NCBI GenBank assembly: GCA_963575745.1
Contig: CAUYUJ010020551.1
Coordinates: 20,001-40,000 of the forward strand
DNA length: 20,000 nucleotides
DNA from: Prorocentrum cordatum
Lineage: Eukaryota > Sar > Dinophyceae > Prorocentrales > Prorocentraceae
Reading direction: 5' to 3'
Position numbers and translations under genes: made by a program. Below, one piece after another: positions 8,083 through 16,047 of this stretch. The notes under the pieces were generated by a model. The model had not been told where the DNA came from and ran no database searches. It saw nothing but the letters and a program-made list of their open reading frames with translations. Within the stretch, counting starts at the first letter, position 1. Every line of letters starts with the position of its first letter.

Positions 8083-9546
8083 ATGGCCCTCTCCCCCACC
8101 GTGGGGCGCCTCCGTACCATGACATCGATCTCGGAGGTCGTGGCGTTCACGTCCCTCAGCAACGACGCGTGCGTTGCCGTGGCTGTGGGCACGGGGGGCC
8201 TCGGGACGAACCCCCGGGACATCGCCATCCTTCCGCCGCTGGTGTAGCGCGCGGCCGTGCGCGCAGCGCGGATCGAGGAAGCGGCCCTTGCCCCAGCGCA
8301 GGCAGCCCAGGCGGGGCTGGCGTGGCGCATCGCGCGGAAGCTCTCGTACGTCGCCGGCGGGGGCGACCCAGACAGCTTCGTGGACGTGGACCCGCTCGTG
8401 GAGGTTTCGGCGACGGCGGCGGCCGCGCCGCCAGCGCCCCCTGGAGGACCAATGCCCTCGGCCTGGGGGCCGCTGGCCACCATCGCCAAGAAGGTCAAGA
8501 TCTCGGCCGTGGCGGACCAGGCGGACGACGCGGAGATTGCCGGCGCCGACGCGGAGGACGTCGGCCGGTGGCACCAGCATTACATCACTGTGATGGGTGC
8601 CCCGCCGATGGAGGAGGAGGAGCCGTCGACCGACCAGCTGCAGGTACTCCACCACAGGGTCTACGTGGCGAAGGCGGCCCCCTACGTGGACCACGCGATG
8701 TTTGGTCCGCGCGGGCGCCAGACGGCGAGGGCCAACAAGTTTCGCACCTGGATCCCCACAGCTGGGGGTTATATTTCTCGGGAGCTGCCGGGCCCCGAGA
8801 ATTTCCAGCAGTGGCAGGCCAGCTGGAGGGTCTTCGTGGTGGCCGCTATCATGTTGGACTTCGCCTCGCAGGCGGCGCTGGCGCAGTGCGAGAAGAACAT
8901 CGAACAGCTCACGCGGCTGTGGCCGTCCGCGTGGCACTTGATTGTTGCAGCGGACGACGAGTGCCGCGCCGACCACCTGGAGCGGACCAGGGGGGTGCTG
9001 AAGAGGCTCAGGGCTCAGAACGAGCCTGCACCTGCGGATTGCTCGGAGCAGCGGCCCTGGCCACCTTGCTTCAGGACCGTCGCCGTGGACGCCGCGTTCT
9101 GGGACAAGCAGGTGCGTCATCCGGCGGCTGCGTGGGTGGCCGCTGGATCGAGGGGCGTGCCCCTGGCGCCGGCGGAGCAGGTGGTGCAAGACCACATCCC
9201 CGGAGGCGTGGCCGCCATCACCACCCCGCAGGAGCAGCCAGCTGGCAGGAAGAAGAGGAAAGGCAAGAGGCAGCGGCAGGCGCCAGAGGATCGCCCCCCT
9301 CCGAAGGCCCCCAGGCAGGGAGACGCGGACCACGGGGGCACCAAGAGCAAGGGCTCGGGCAAGAGCAAGCTCCACCGCACGGACGGGTACGGCAAGGAGA
9401 TCTGCTACGCCTGGAACAACCAGCGCGGGGCTTGCGCCAACGTGGCCGCCGGCCAGCCGCGCCCAGCCGGGAGGGTGCATGCTTGCCAGAAGTGCCTCAG
9501 CAAGGAGCACTCGATGGCCAATTGCCCGCGGCCGCCGTTAAACTAG
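8083..9546 (+). CDS. gag: Gag-like protein of a retroelement, with C-terminal zinc knuckle and an in-frame amber at codon 55
   Basis: ATG 8083 sits in a strong eukaryotic start context (GCCGCCATGG) and opens MALSPTVGRLRTMTSISEVV. TAG at 8245-8247 interrupts the frame, which then stays open to TAG 9544-9546. The second part alone is 432 codons from 8248. Its features are a largely helical middle region (FQQWQASWRVFVVAAIML), a Lys/Arg-rich tract near 9247-9290 (GRKKRKGKRQRQ), a Cys-containing segment (CYAWNNQRGAC), and CQKCLSKEHSMANC at 9484-9525. The last is an exact CX2CX4HX4C zinc knuckle, the nucleic-acid-binding motif of retroviral and retrotransposon Gag. Gag proteins coat the element RNA in a particle. 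Pol follows in the -1 frame with overlap. The amber probably marks decay (one C-to-T change from CAG would explain it), though readthrough cannot be excluded. Third-position GC is very high throughout. Confidence 0.8.
9537..9543 (+). promoter_or_regulatory. Candidate -1 ribosomal frameshift site GTTAAAC at the gag stop
   Basis: In the gag frame the sequence reads G-TTA-AAC-TAG, so the heptamer has the right phase and touches the stop codon. A -1 slip continues straight into the open pol frame (next codons CTA GGC GGA). GUUAAAC is a known functional slippery sequence in an arterivirus. The downstream 40 nt are GC-rich and can pair (CTGCC with GGCAG within 9560-9590). Confidence 0.6.
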
Positions 9547-12142
9547 GCGGAGCGGCCCTGCCTGGGGGCGAGGGGCAGACGGGCGCCGCGATTGCTGGCT
9601 TGCTCAAGGATGCAGGGGAGAAACTTCGGAATGGAGATGCGGCGTCGGTGGCTTCGAGGCCGCCTGGTGCTATGCCGCGTGAGCCTGGCAGCATGGTGGC
9701 CCAGGAGGTGGCCGATCGGCCCGCGTCGTTGCGGGTGGAGCCAACGGCCGCGCACCTCCCACGCCCCAGCTGCCCCCAGAGCGGGGCAATTCTGCGAGGC
9801 CCCAGGCTCGACAGCAGGGCGGCCGACGAGGAGCGAGGCCAGCCGGCGCGCGCGGACAGCGTGGCGCCGCTTGTCTCCGAAGTGCACGCTATGCGCCGAG
9901 TCGGCAGGTTTGGCAACGCGCTGGTCAGAGACGTGCCAGAATTGCAGTGGAAGGGCGCGGAGGACACCAAGCATGGCACGTTCATGGCGCAGTCGGCCAA
10001 GCAGCAGTGGGATGCAGAGAGCAGCCGTTGCATCGGGGGCATGCGGAACCCAGCGAGAGCAGTCGCAATGGTGCTCGGCCTCAGGAGAGTCGGCCAGGAC
10101 ATCGCGGAAGCTTTCAAGCATTTCTACGAGGCGCATGCCGGGGCGTCCGCGCTCGCGTGGGAGATAGGCGACAAGGAGTGCAAAGGGCCAGAGCAGGACT
10201 TGATCGTTGCCTGGCGGGCCCAGCTCCGCAATCTGCCGGGCGCCCGAGGCAGAGGGAGGCTCGCAGAGCGCGGCGGGCACGCGCCCCCGCTGGTGGACGA
10301 CATCTGGGACGCGTGGCTCGCGCGGGCGGGCGACCCAGAAGACTGCCTGGGACGCCGGGCGCGGGAAGGCGTCCTGCTCGGCATCGAGAAACGCATTGAG
10401 GCGAAGGGGGCATTCCCAGCAATGGATGACGAACTCCGCCCCTACGGGGCGCCGCCGGTCGAGGAGGCCTCGCTGTCAGGATTCAGAAACTACGCCTCGC
10501 TCTACGACCGCAGGGACGGCGCAAAGGAGGAGGTCGAGCGCTACTTGGAGGAGGGCAACGGCATCGAGGTGGATTGGAGCGAGGCGGCGAATGCCCACCC
10601 CGACGGGTCCATCTCGAAGATGGCACTGATCGTCAGAGAAAAGCCCGACGGGAGCATCAAGAAACGCATCATCGTCGACCCCCGGCGCCCTGGTGCGAAT
10701 GGCAAGTCGCTGTGCCCGGAGAGGATCGTGCTCCCCCGGGTCGACGAGGTGGTGCAAGACGCAGCGGCGTTGGCAGCAGCAGAGCCTTCCGCGTGGCAGG
10801 AGGCAGCCGCGCGCGGGGAGGACATGTCCACGTGGGGCGTTGAGTTCCTGTCTGCAGATTTTTCAGACGCTTACATGCACCTGATGGTCCACCCCGAGGA
10901 GCGGAAGCATTGCTACGCGAAGCACTACAAGGAGGGCAAGCTCCTCCTCTGGGTGTTCCTCTGCTTCGGGCACAAGGCGGCGCCGCTGCTGCGGGGGCGG
11001 CTAGCAGCCGCGTGCGCCCGCGTGCTGCAGGGCTTGGCGCCGGAGGGCGAATTCCGGTCGCAGCCCTACCTCGATGACCCGCTCTGGCTGGTCATGGGCA
11101 CGCGAGCCACGCGGGAGCGCACGATCGCTCACCCTCCGCGCGCTTGGCTTGCGAGTCTCGTGGCATAAGTGCGACAGGGGTTCGACCGTCACTTGGATCG
11201 GCGTCGCGTTCCAAATGCTGCGGCACGAGAAGACGCTGATCCTGTCGGTCCCGCAGAAAATGTTAGATGAGATCAGGGCCGATCGATGGTCGGCGCCAGG
11301 AGGCCCAGGGCGCTGGCGGGCAAGTTGAGCTGGCTCGCAGGCGTCGCCCGCCGCATGCGCTGGGCGGCGCGGGCACTGCACGCCGTCCTTGCAGCGGCGG
11401 GCCGAGACGTCGCAGCGGGCATCGAGGAGGAGCGCCGCAGAAAACGCTTCGACACGTGGTCTAAGGAGGCGCTGGTGGCCACCAAGCGGCGCAGGCCAGC
11501 GCCGGCGTGGGCCGGCGCGCTCTCGGCCTTCTTCCCAAGAGGCCTGCGCAGGGAAGTTCCTCTGACGCCGGCGCCTGGCCAGTGGATCCTCGTCACGGAC
11601 GCGTCGCCGTGGGGGCTCGGTGCACTTTTGTGCAGCAGGCGCCCGGCGGCGATCCTGGAGTGCTGCTCGGACACGTGGGGCGACGAGGACGTGGAGCACC
11701 TTGGCATTGTCGTGGGGGGCTCCTGCACGCAGGCCCGCGCGGAGCTCCTCGCCGTCTTCCCGGCCGTGGCGGCGCGGCAGGAGAAGCTCGCCAAGGGGGG
11801 TTCGCCGCGGAGGTGCGCAGCGACTCGACGGCTGCGCTCGCGGCAGCGGACAAGCTAGCAGGCAAGGGCCCCGCGATGAACTTCGTCGCGGCGGAGCTCG
11901 CCCTGCTGCTGGAGTGGAGGGGGATCATGGACGTCGGCACCCTCCACATCCCCGGGAAGCTGAACGGGCTCGCGGACCCGCTCAGCCGGCTGGGGGAGCC
12001 GAAGGCCGCGTTGCCGCCAGAGCCGGCCCAGCTGCAGGTTGTGAAGAGGCGCGCGGTGCCCACCAGGGTGCCGGAGCTCTTCCGTCTACCCCTTCCTCGG
12101 GGCAGAAATGCAGCGCTCAGGCAGGACGCCGGGGAGCCGTGA
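9544..12142 (+). pseudogene. pol: Pol: reverse transcriptase and RNase H, frameshifted; no integrase seen
   Basis: Pol occupies the frame -1 to gag. The first 900 bases have no motif I recognise, and no aspartic protease D(S/T)G signature is visible. RT signatures follow: KPDGSIKKRIIVDPRR (10641-10688), motif A SADFSDAYMHL (10851-10883), motif B FGHKAAPL (10965-10988) and motif C YLDD (11067-11078). RNase H follows with WILVTDASPWGLGA (Asp 11598-11600), ARAELLAV (Glu 11742-11744), RSDSTAAL (Asp 11822-11824) and HIPGKLNGLADPLSRL (Asp 11975-11977). The product would copy element RNA into DNA and degrade the RNA strand. Three frame changes break it: near 11128 (+1), between about 11270 and 11300 (-1), and in the G-run at 11795-11800 (6 G where 7 would restore the frame). 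No integrase (HHCC/DDE) follows. This fits a DIRS-like YR retroelement better than a complete Ty3 or copia type. Confidence 0.85.
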
Positions 12143-12146
12143 GACT

Positions 12147-12230
12147 GGCGCTGGGCGAGCTGGGGGCTCCCCGCCAGGCAGCGTTCCCTCGGCGCTGGGC
12201 GAGCTAGGGGCTCCCCGCCGGGCGCGTCAC
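12147..12230 (+). repeat. 44-bp tandem duplication
   Basis: GGCGCTGGGCGAGCTGGGGG starts at 12147 and again, with one change, at 12191. Each copy is followed by CTCCCCGCC. It lies directly after the end of pol and may be a terminal or control segment of the retroelement. Confidence 0.8.
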
Positions 12231-12276
12231 GGACCGGCCGCGCGCGCAGTTCATTTTATATGCTTCTTGAAGGAAA

Positions 12277-13914
12277 ATGTGGCGCCCAACACTTGCGCGC
12301 ACACCAGCGCCGACTCCAGGACCAAGGCTTGCGCCGACGCCAGCGCCCGCCATGGCGCCTGCACCAGCAACGACGTCAGAACCAACGCCTGCGCCTGCGC
12401 CAGCGCGAACACCGTCGCCAACACCGACGTCAGCACCAACGCCAGCGCCTACGCCAGCACGAACACCGTCGCCAACTCCGACGTCAGCACCAACGCCAGC
12501 GCCTACCCCAGCACCAACGCCAGCGCCTTCTCGAGCACTGGCGCCTGCGCCAATCTTGGCGCCTACGCCAGCACCACCGCCTGCGACTCCCCCATCGACG
12601 TCAGCACTGACGTCAACATTCACGCCGGCGCCTACGCTGCCACCAATGCCATCGCCTACACCAGCACTGACCCCAGCATCAACTTCTGGGCCTGCGCTGT
12701 CACCGACGCCAGCGCCCATGCCAGCACCACCGCCAGCGACTTCCCCATCGACGTCAGCACCGATGTCGATATTCACGCCTGCGCCCACGCTGCCATCAGT
12801 ACCATCAGACGGCGTCGGAGCCTGCCTGCCTTCACGCCTGGGGCCTGCCCGCCGTTCGCCTGCGCCGCGCGCCTCGGACGGCGACGTCGCCGCGCGGGGG
12901 CCGCTGCCTGGCCCATCTCGGCGGTGCACGCGAACCTGTGCCCCGGCCGACTTCAACCTGATGGCGCCCGACATCCCGCGCCTGGGCGCAGCCGCTGTGT
13001 CAGCCCCGCCTGGCCCGGAGGCGACGCGCACGTCGCCGGCGGAGCTGCGCTTCCACTCCCACCTCCGCAGCTGCGCCGCCAGCGCCTCAGGGGCCTCTTG
13101 CACGGCGGCTAGCCCCCTCGGCGACGCCATGCCCCTGGCTGCATGGCCGGAGGCGCCGGCGGCGGTCGCGATCCCGCAGAAGAAAATCTACCGCATGTTT
13201 TGGCCGGTCCTTTCGATGACGATCGACGGCGCTTACTGTCTCGTGCACCCTTTGCCTGGACTGCTCGTCGCCGCTCTCGGGCGGGCCCCTCATGCGTTCG
13301 CCAGCGCGTGCTTGGCCGAGTCCTTGCACGCCACCCTGGGCCAGACGATCCCCCGCGCGGTCGACCCAGCCTTGGTCCTGGCGGCCTCCTGCGCGCCCGC
13401 AGCCCCAGTGAAATTCTTGGCCTTCGGGGCGGCGGTGCACGGAGCTCCTCTGCAGCGCGTCCTGGCCGGAGTTTGCGGCGCCGCTCTACTTGGCGATGTC
13501 AATTGTCCACGGGTCGCGTGCATTTCCATTGCGGCAATTATGACAGTTGCATTGAGCCCAGGATGGTATTCCACAGATTTGTCTTCGCCAGCGGCATGGG
13601 TAGGACACATTGCCTTGCTCGTCCACGCCGTGCAGTCTCCAGCTTTCCCCGCAGGCCCCAATGCCGACGTGTGCGACACGCGCCTCTTCGAGCGGCAGCG
13701 CTGCATCTGCCGCCGAGGAGCAGGGAATCGAACAGGACCTCCGGAGCGCGACCGCTCCACCTCGCCTCGACGAGCGGCGCCGCCAGTTCCGCCGCCTGGG
13801 TCGGCAAGTGCATCGAGTGCGGGCCCCGCGCAGGTGGAGACGGACCCAGACATCCCGCGTCGTGATTTTTCCAATCCGCTTCTCGTCGCATTGATTTATC
13901 GCGCACGGAGTTAA
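12277..13914 (+). CDS. Hypothetical 545-aa ORF: Pro/Ala/Thr repeat region plus hydrophobic C-terminal half
   Basis: ATG 12277 opens a frame that reaches TAA at 13915-13917. Residues about 5-185 are a low-complexity PTPAPTPAP-type stalk encoded by DNA repeats: a 54-bp unit (from 12407 and 12461) and a 153-bp unit (from 12571 and 12724). All are multiples of three, so every frame stays open there. From about residue 290 (13145 on) the composition changes to a hydrophobic sequence with several possible membrane segments, such as GLLVAALG, ALVLAASCAPAAP, VLAGVCGAALLG and CISIAAIMTVAL. Third-position GC is high in 13170-13500, which supports real coding there. The tail is Arg/Ser/Pro-rich. I do not recognise the family. 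It could be an extra retroelement ORF, a captured host exon, or in the first part a pure repeat artefact. Confidence 0.4.
   Translation: MWRPTLARTPAPTPGPRLAPTPAPAMAPAPATTSEPTPAPAPARTPSPTPTSAPTPAPTPARTPSPTPTSAPTPAPTPAPTPAPSRALAPAPILAPTPAPPPATPPSTSALTSTFTPAPTLPPMPSPTPALTPASTSGPALSPTPAPMPAPPPATSPSTSAPMSIFTPAPTLPSVPSDGVGACLPSRLGPARRSPAPRASDGDVAARGPLPGPSRRCTRTCAPADFNLMAPDIPRLGAAAVSAPPGPEATRTSPAELRFHSHLRSCAASASGASCTAASPLGDAMPLAAWPEAPAAVAIPQKKIYRMFWPVLSMTIDGAYCLVHPLPGLLVAALGRAPHAFASACLAESLHATLGQTIPRAVDPALVLAASCAPAAPVKFLAFGAAVHGAPLQRVLAGVCGAALLGDVNCPRVACISIAAIMTVALSPGWYSTDLSSPAAWVGHIALLVHAVQSPAFPAGPNADVCDTRLFERQRCICRRGAGNRTGPPERDRSTSPRRAAPPVPPPGSASASSAGPAQVETDPDIPRRDFSNPLLVALIYRARS
12400..12810. repeat. 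Codon-period minisatellite (54-bp and 153-bp units)
   Basis: GAACACCGTCGCCAAC recurs at 12407 and 12461. A longer unit with GCACCACCGCC..GCGACT, CCCCATCGACGTCAGCAC and ATTCACGCC recurs at 12571 and 12724. Each unit is itself made of CCAGCGCCTACGCCAGCA phrases. Unit lengths are multiples of three, suggesting expansion under a reading-frame constraint or expansion of a three-base-periodic seed. Confidence 0.8.
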
Positions 13915-13917
13915 ACC

Positions 13918-14086
13918 GAGGAGTTGAATTGATCCGCAAGGGCTTCGCCCCCTGCCGCCGGCCCCCTCTCTCGGAGAATGGGCCATGGAAAAGCTAAGTC
14001 ATGAGGCCTTGGCGCTGTCGTGAAGCAGTATCGAAACATCATGCGAAGCCGAGTCGCAATCAGCAAAACCAACTGATCACAAGAGG
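13918..14086. other. Intergenic, no gene seen
   Basis: This stretch is unique-looking, with no open frame of coding character. It separates the 545-codon frame from the tandem arrays and may hold the 3' end of the retroelement, but no poly(A) or terminal repeat was found here. Confidence 0.4.
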
Positions 14087-14215
14087 GGTTACCACACCTG
14101 GCGATTGGTAAGACGTGTATGGTTTAAGGGCTTGGTTACCACACCTCTCGATTAAAGGGCCGAGGGAGTTCTCGCAGTTTGGGTTGCCGCGCCTTGCGAT
14201 GGATGTGCGCGATGG
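14087..14215 (+). repeat. 47-bp tandem repeat, three degenerate units
   Basis: GGTTACCACACCTGGCGATT at 14087, GGTTACCACACCTCTCGATT at 14134 and GGTTGCCGCGCCTTGCGAT at 14182 give spacings of 47 and 48 bp. The array abuts the 73-bp satellite. Confidence 0.7.
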
Positions 14216-14218
14216 GTT

Positions 14219-14800
14219 CGAATTTCAAAAATTCTGCAAATCCCTTATGTTTTTGGACCCTGACCCCGCGGATCTGCGTAAGGGGTGGCGCCGAATTTCA
14301 GAAATGTTGCAAATCCCCTTTGTTTTTGGACCCTGACCCCGCGGATCTGCGTGAGGGGTGGCACCGAATTTCAGAAATGTGGCAAATCTTCTTTGTTTTT
14401 GGGCCCTGACCCCGCGGATCTGCGCGAGGGGTGGCACCGAATTTCAAAAATGTTGCAAATCCAATGTGTTTTTGGACCCTGACCCCGCGGATCTGCGTGA
14501 GGGGTGGCACCGAATTTCAGAAATGTGGCAAATCTCTTGTGTTTTTGGACCCTGACCCCGCGGATCTGCGCGAGGGGTGGCACCGAATTTCAGAAATGTC
14601 GCAAATTCCATGTGTTTTTTGACCCTGACCCCGCGGATCTGCGCGAGGGGTGGCACCGAATTAGAAATGTGGCAAATCTCATGCGTTTTTGGACCCTGAC
14701 CCCGCGGTTCTGCGTGAGGGGTGGCACCGAATTTCAGAAATGTTGCAAACCCCTTGTGTTTTTGGACCCTGACCCCGCGGATCTGCGTGAGGGGCGTCGA
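14219..14800 (+). repeat. 73-bp tandem satellite, eight units
   Basis: CCCCGCGGATCTGCG recurs at 14264, 14337, 14410, 14483, 14556, 14629, 14700 and 14773. The spacing is exactly 73 bp except for one 71-bp interval caused by a 2-bp deletion (GAATTAGAAATG instead of GAATTTCAGAAATG, near 14660). Units are about 90% alike. Because 73 is not a multiple of three, staggered open frames appear that simply follow the repeat. They are not genes. Confidence 0.95.
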
Positions 14801-14859
14801 TTTCGAGCCCCCCCAGCAATTCAGACAACGCGCCCAGGGGACGCTAAAAATCCCGTTTG

Positions 14860-14883
14860 GCCCCCCCCCCCCCCCCCCCCCTC
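14860..14883. repeat. Poly-C tract
   Basis: About 22 consecutive C after CCCGTTTGG. Beyond it (14884-15040) there is a short direct repeat, TAGTTACA(G/A)TAACCAGCAAGAAG, at about 14901 and 14929, and no gene. Confidence 0.9.
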
Positions 14884-15059
14884 TCGCGCGGTCAATCAAC
14901 TAGTTACAGTAACCAGCAAGAAGTCCACTAGTTACAATAACCAGCAAGAAGCAGAACTGCAACACTGGAAACTACAAACTACAACTGGCACATGAAACTG
15001 CGAATCACGCGCCTCGCAGCCTGGTGGCCCCACAAGGGGGCCTGTGGATTTTTTCAAAG

Positions 15060-15180
15060 TGTATTGATTTTTGGTAAGTTGAATTACTTTTTTGAATGTG
15101 GATTGATGTTTGGTGAGTTGAATTGATTTTTTTTGAATGTGGATTCATTTTTGGTTGGATGGATTGATTTTGTGCACTAT
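15060..15180 (+). repeat. T-rich tandem repeat of about 40 bp, three units
   Basis: ATTGATTTTTGGTAAGTTGAATT near 15063 recurs with changes at 15102 and 15143. TTTTTTGAATGTGGATT lies between units. It is AT-rich in contrast to its surroundings. Confidence 0.7.
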
Positions 15181-15299
15181 GGCTGGATTTTGGGTTTTAG
15201 GCTAGTTGCAGCTTTGGCTGCAAGCGGCGCGAGCTTGACCGCGTGCGCACGCGCGCCGAGTACATTGCATCACGACTGCGCGGCCGCCAATACCGAACA

Positions 15300-15590
15300 A
15301 AAATCCGTTCCTCTATCTCCTCCTCCTTCCTCCTTCTTTCTCTTCGCTTTCGTCGTCCTCATCCTCCCCCTCCTCCTGCCTCCAGCCGCCTTCGGCCCCT
15401 CATCCTCCTTATAATTTTCCTGTTCCTCGAGCCTTCCTGATCCCCCCCTTCAACCTCCCCCTCCTCCTCCTCCTCCTCCTTTCGCCTGCTCTGGCGAACC
15501 TTCTCCCGCTCCTCTCCTCTCCTCTCCTCCTCCTCCTCCTCCTCCTCCTCCTTCTCCTCCTCCCCTCCTTTCTCCTCCTCCCCCTCGATC
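15300..15590. repeat. Polypyrimidine tract (CTCCTC)n
   Basis: Nearly uninterrupted pyrimidine with CTC, CTT and CCT triplets, densest at 15462-15590. A second block runs 15700-15800. Frames across it encode only Pro/Ser/Leu or, on the other strand, Glu/Arg runs. It may act as pyrimidine tracts for splicing of the downstream gene. Confidence 0.9.
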
Positions 15591-15891
15591 GCTGCGCCGC
15601 GCAGCCATCGGGTCAGGCGCGCCCTCCGCGCGTATACTCGGGATGGCATAGTAATTAATCAAGGGCCCTTGGGGACTAACCTTCCGACGCGTCTGCCCCC
15701 TGCTCCTCCTGCCCCTCCTCCTCCTCATTCTCCTCATCCCGCTCCTCCTGTTGCCCCTCCTCCTCCTCTCCCTCTTTCCTCCTCTACCCCGCCCCCGCCC
15801 CTTCCGACAGCGCGCGCCCAGCCCTCCCCGCGGATCCAACGGGGGATTAATGATTACACCATCCAGAGTATCCCTCGCCCCGCGCGGCGCC

Positions 15892-16047
15892 ATGGCGAAA
15901 CCGAAGGTTAAGCCTTCGATGTCGCGCCATTCGCCGACGTCGAAGGTGGACCCGAAGGTCATCGCCGCGGCCCTTGCGAACACGCTCGCAGGGCGGCCCC
16001 TGCTGCGGGGAGCAGCCGACGGCCCAGGCCAGCGGAAGAGGAGGGGG
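15892..16047 (+). CDS. Candidate first exon
   Basis: ATG in good context (GCCATGG) starts MAKPKVKPSMSRHSP, and the sequence goes on through KVDPKVIAAALANTLAGRPL. Third positions are mostly G or C. The frame then enters a GA-rich simple repeat (from about 16035) encoding only Arg, Lys and Glu, so the donor lies at or before there; GT at 16048 is one possibility. Confidence 0.45.

Noticed and set aside
7894-9510. 538-codon minus-strand open frame opposite gag
   Set aside because: It is antisense to a recognisable Gag and has Arg/His/Pro-rich shadow composition. GC-rich codons keep the opposite strand open.
7866-11168. A single 1100-codon open frame across the retroelement
   Set aside because: Only the part after about 9544 is pol. 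Before that the frame is the out-of-phase shadow of gag, open because of the GC-rich codon bias; gag itself, with its zinc knuckle, is in another frame.
12204-13130. Minus-strand Gly/Ala/Val-rich frame (GAGVGAGVGAD-type)
   Set aside because: It is the complement of the 3-bp-periodic minisatellite, which is open in all frames.
14219-14800. Staggered frames such as MAPNFRNVANLLCFW on the 73-bp satellite
   Set aside because: They repeat in every frame because the unit length is 73, and their overlap and identity show they are repeat artefacts.
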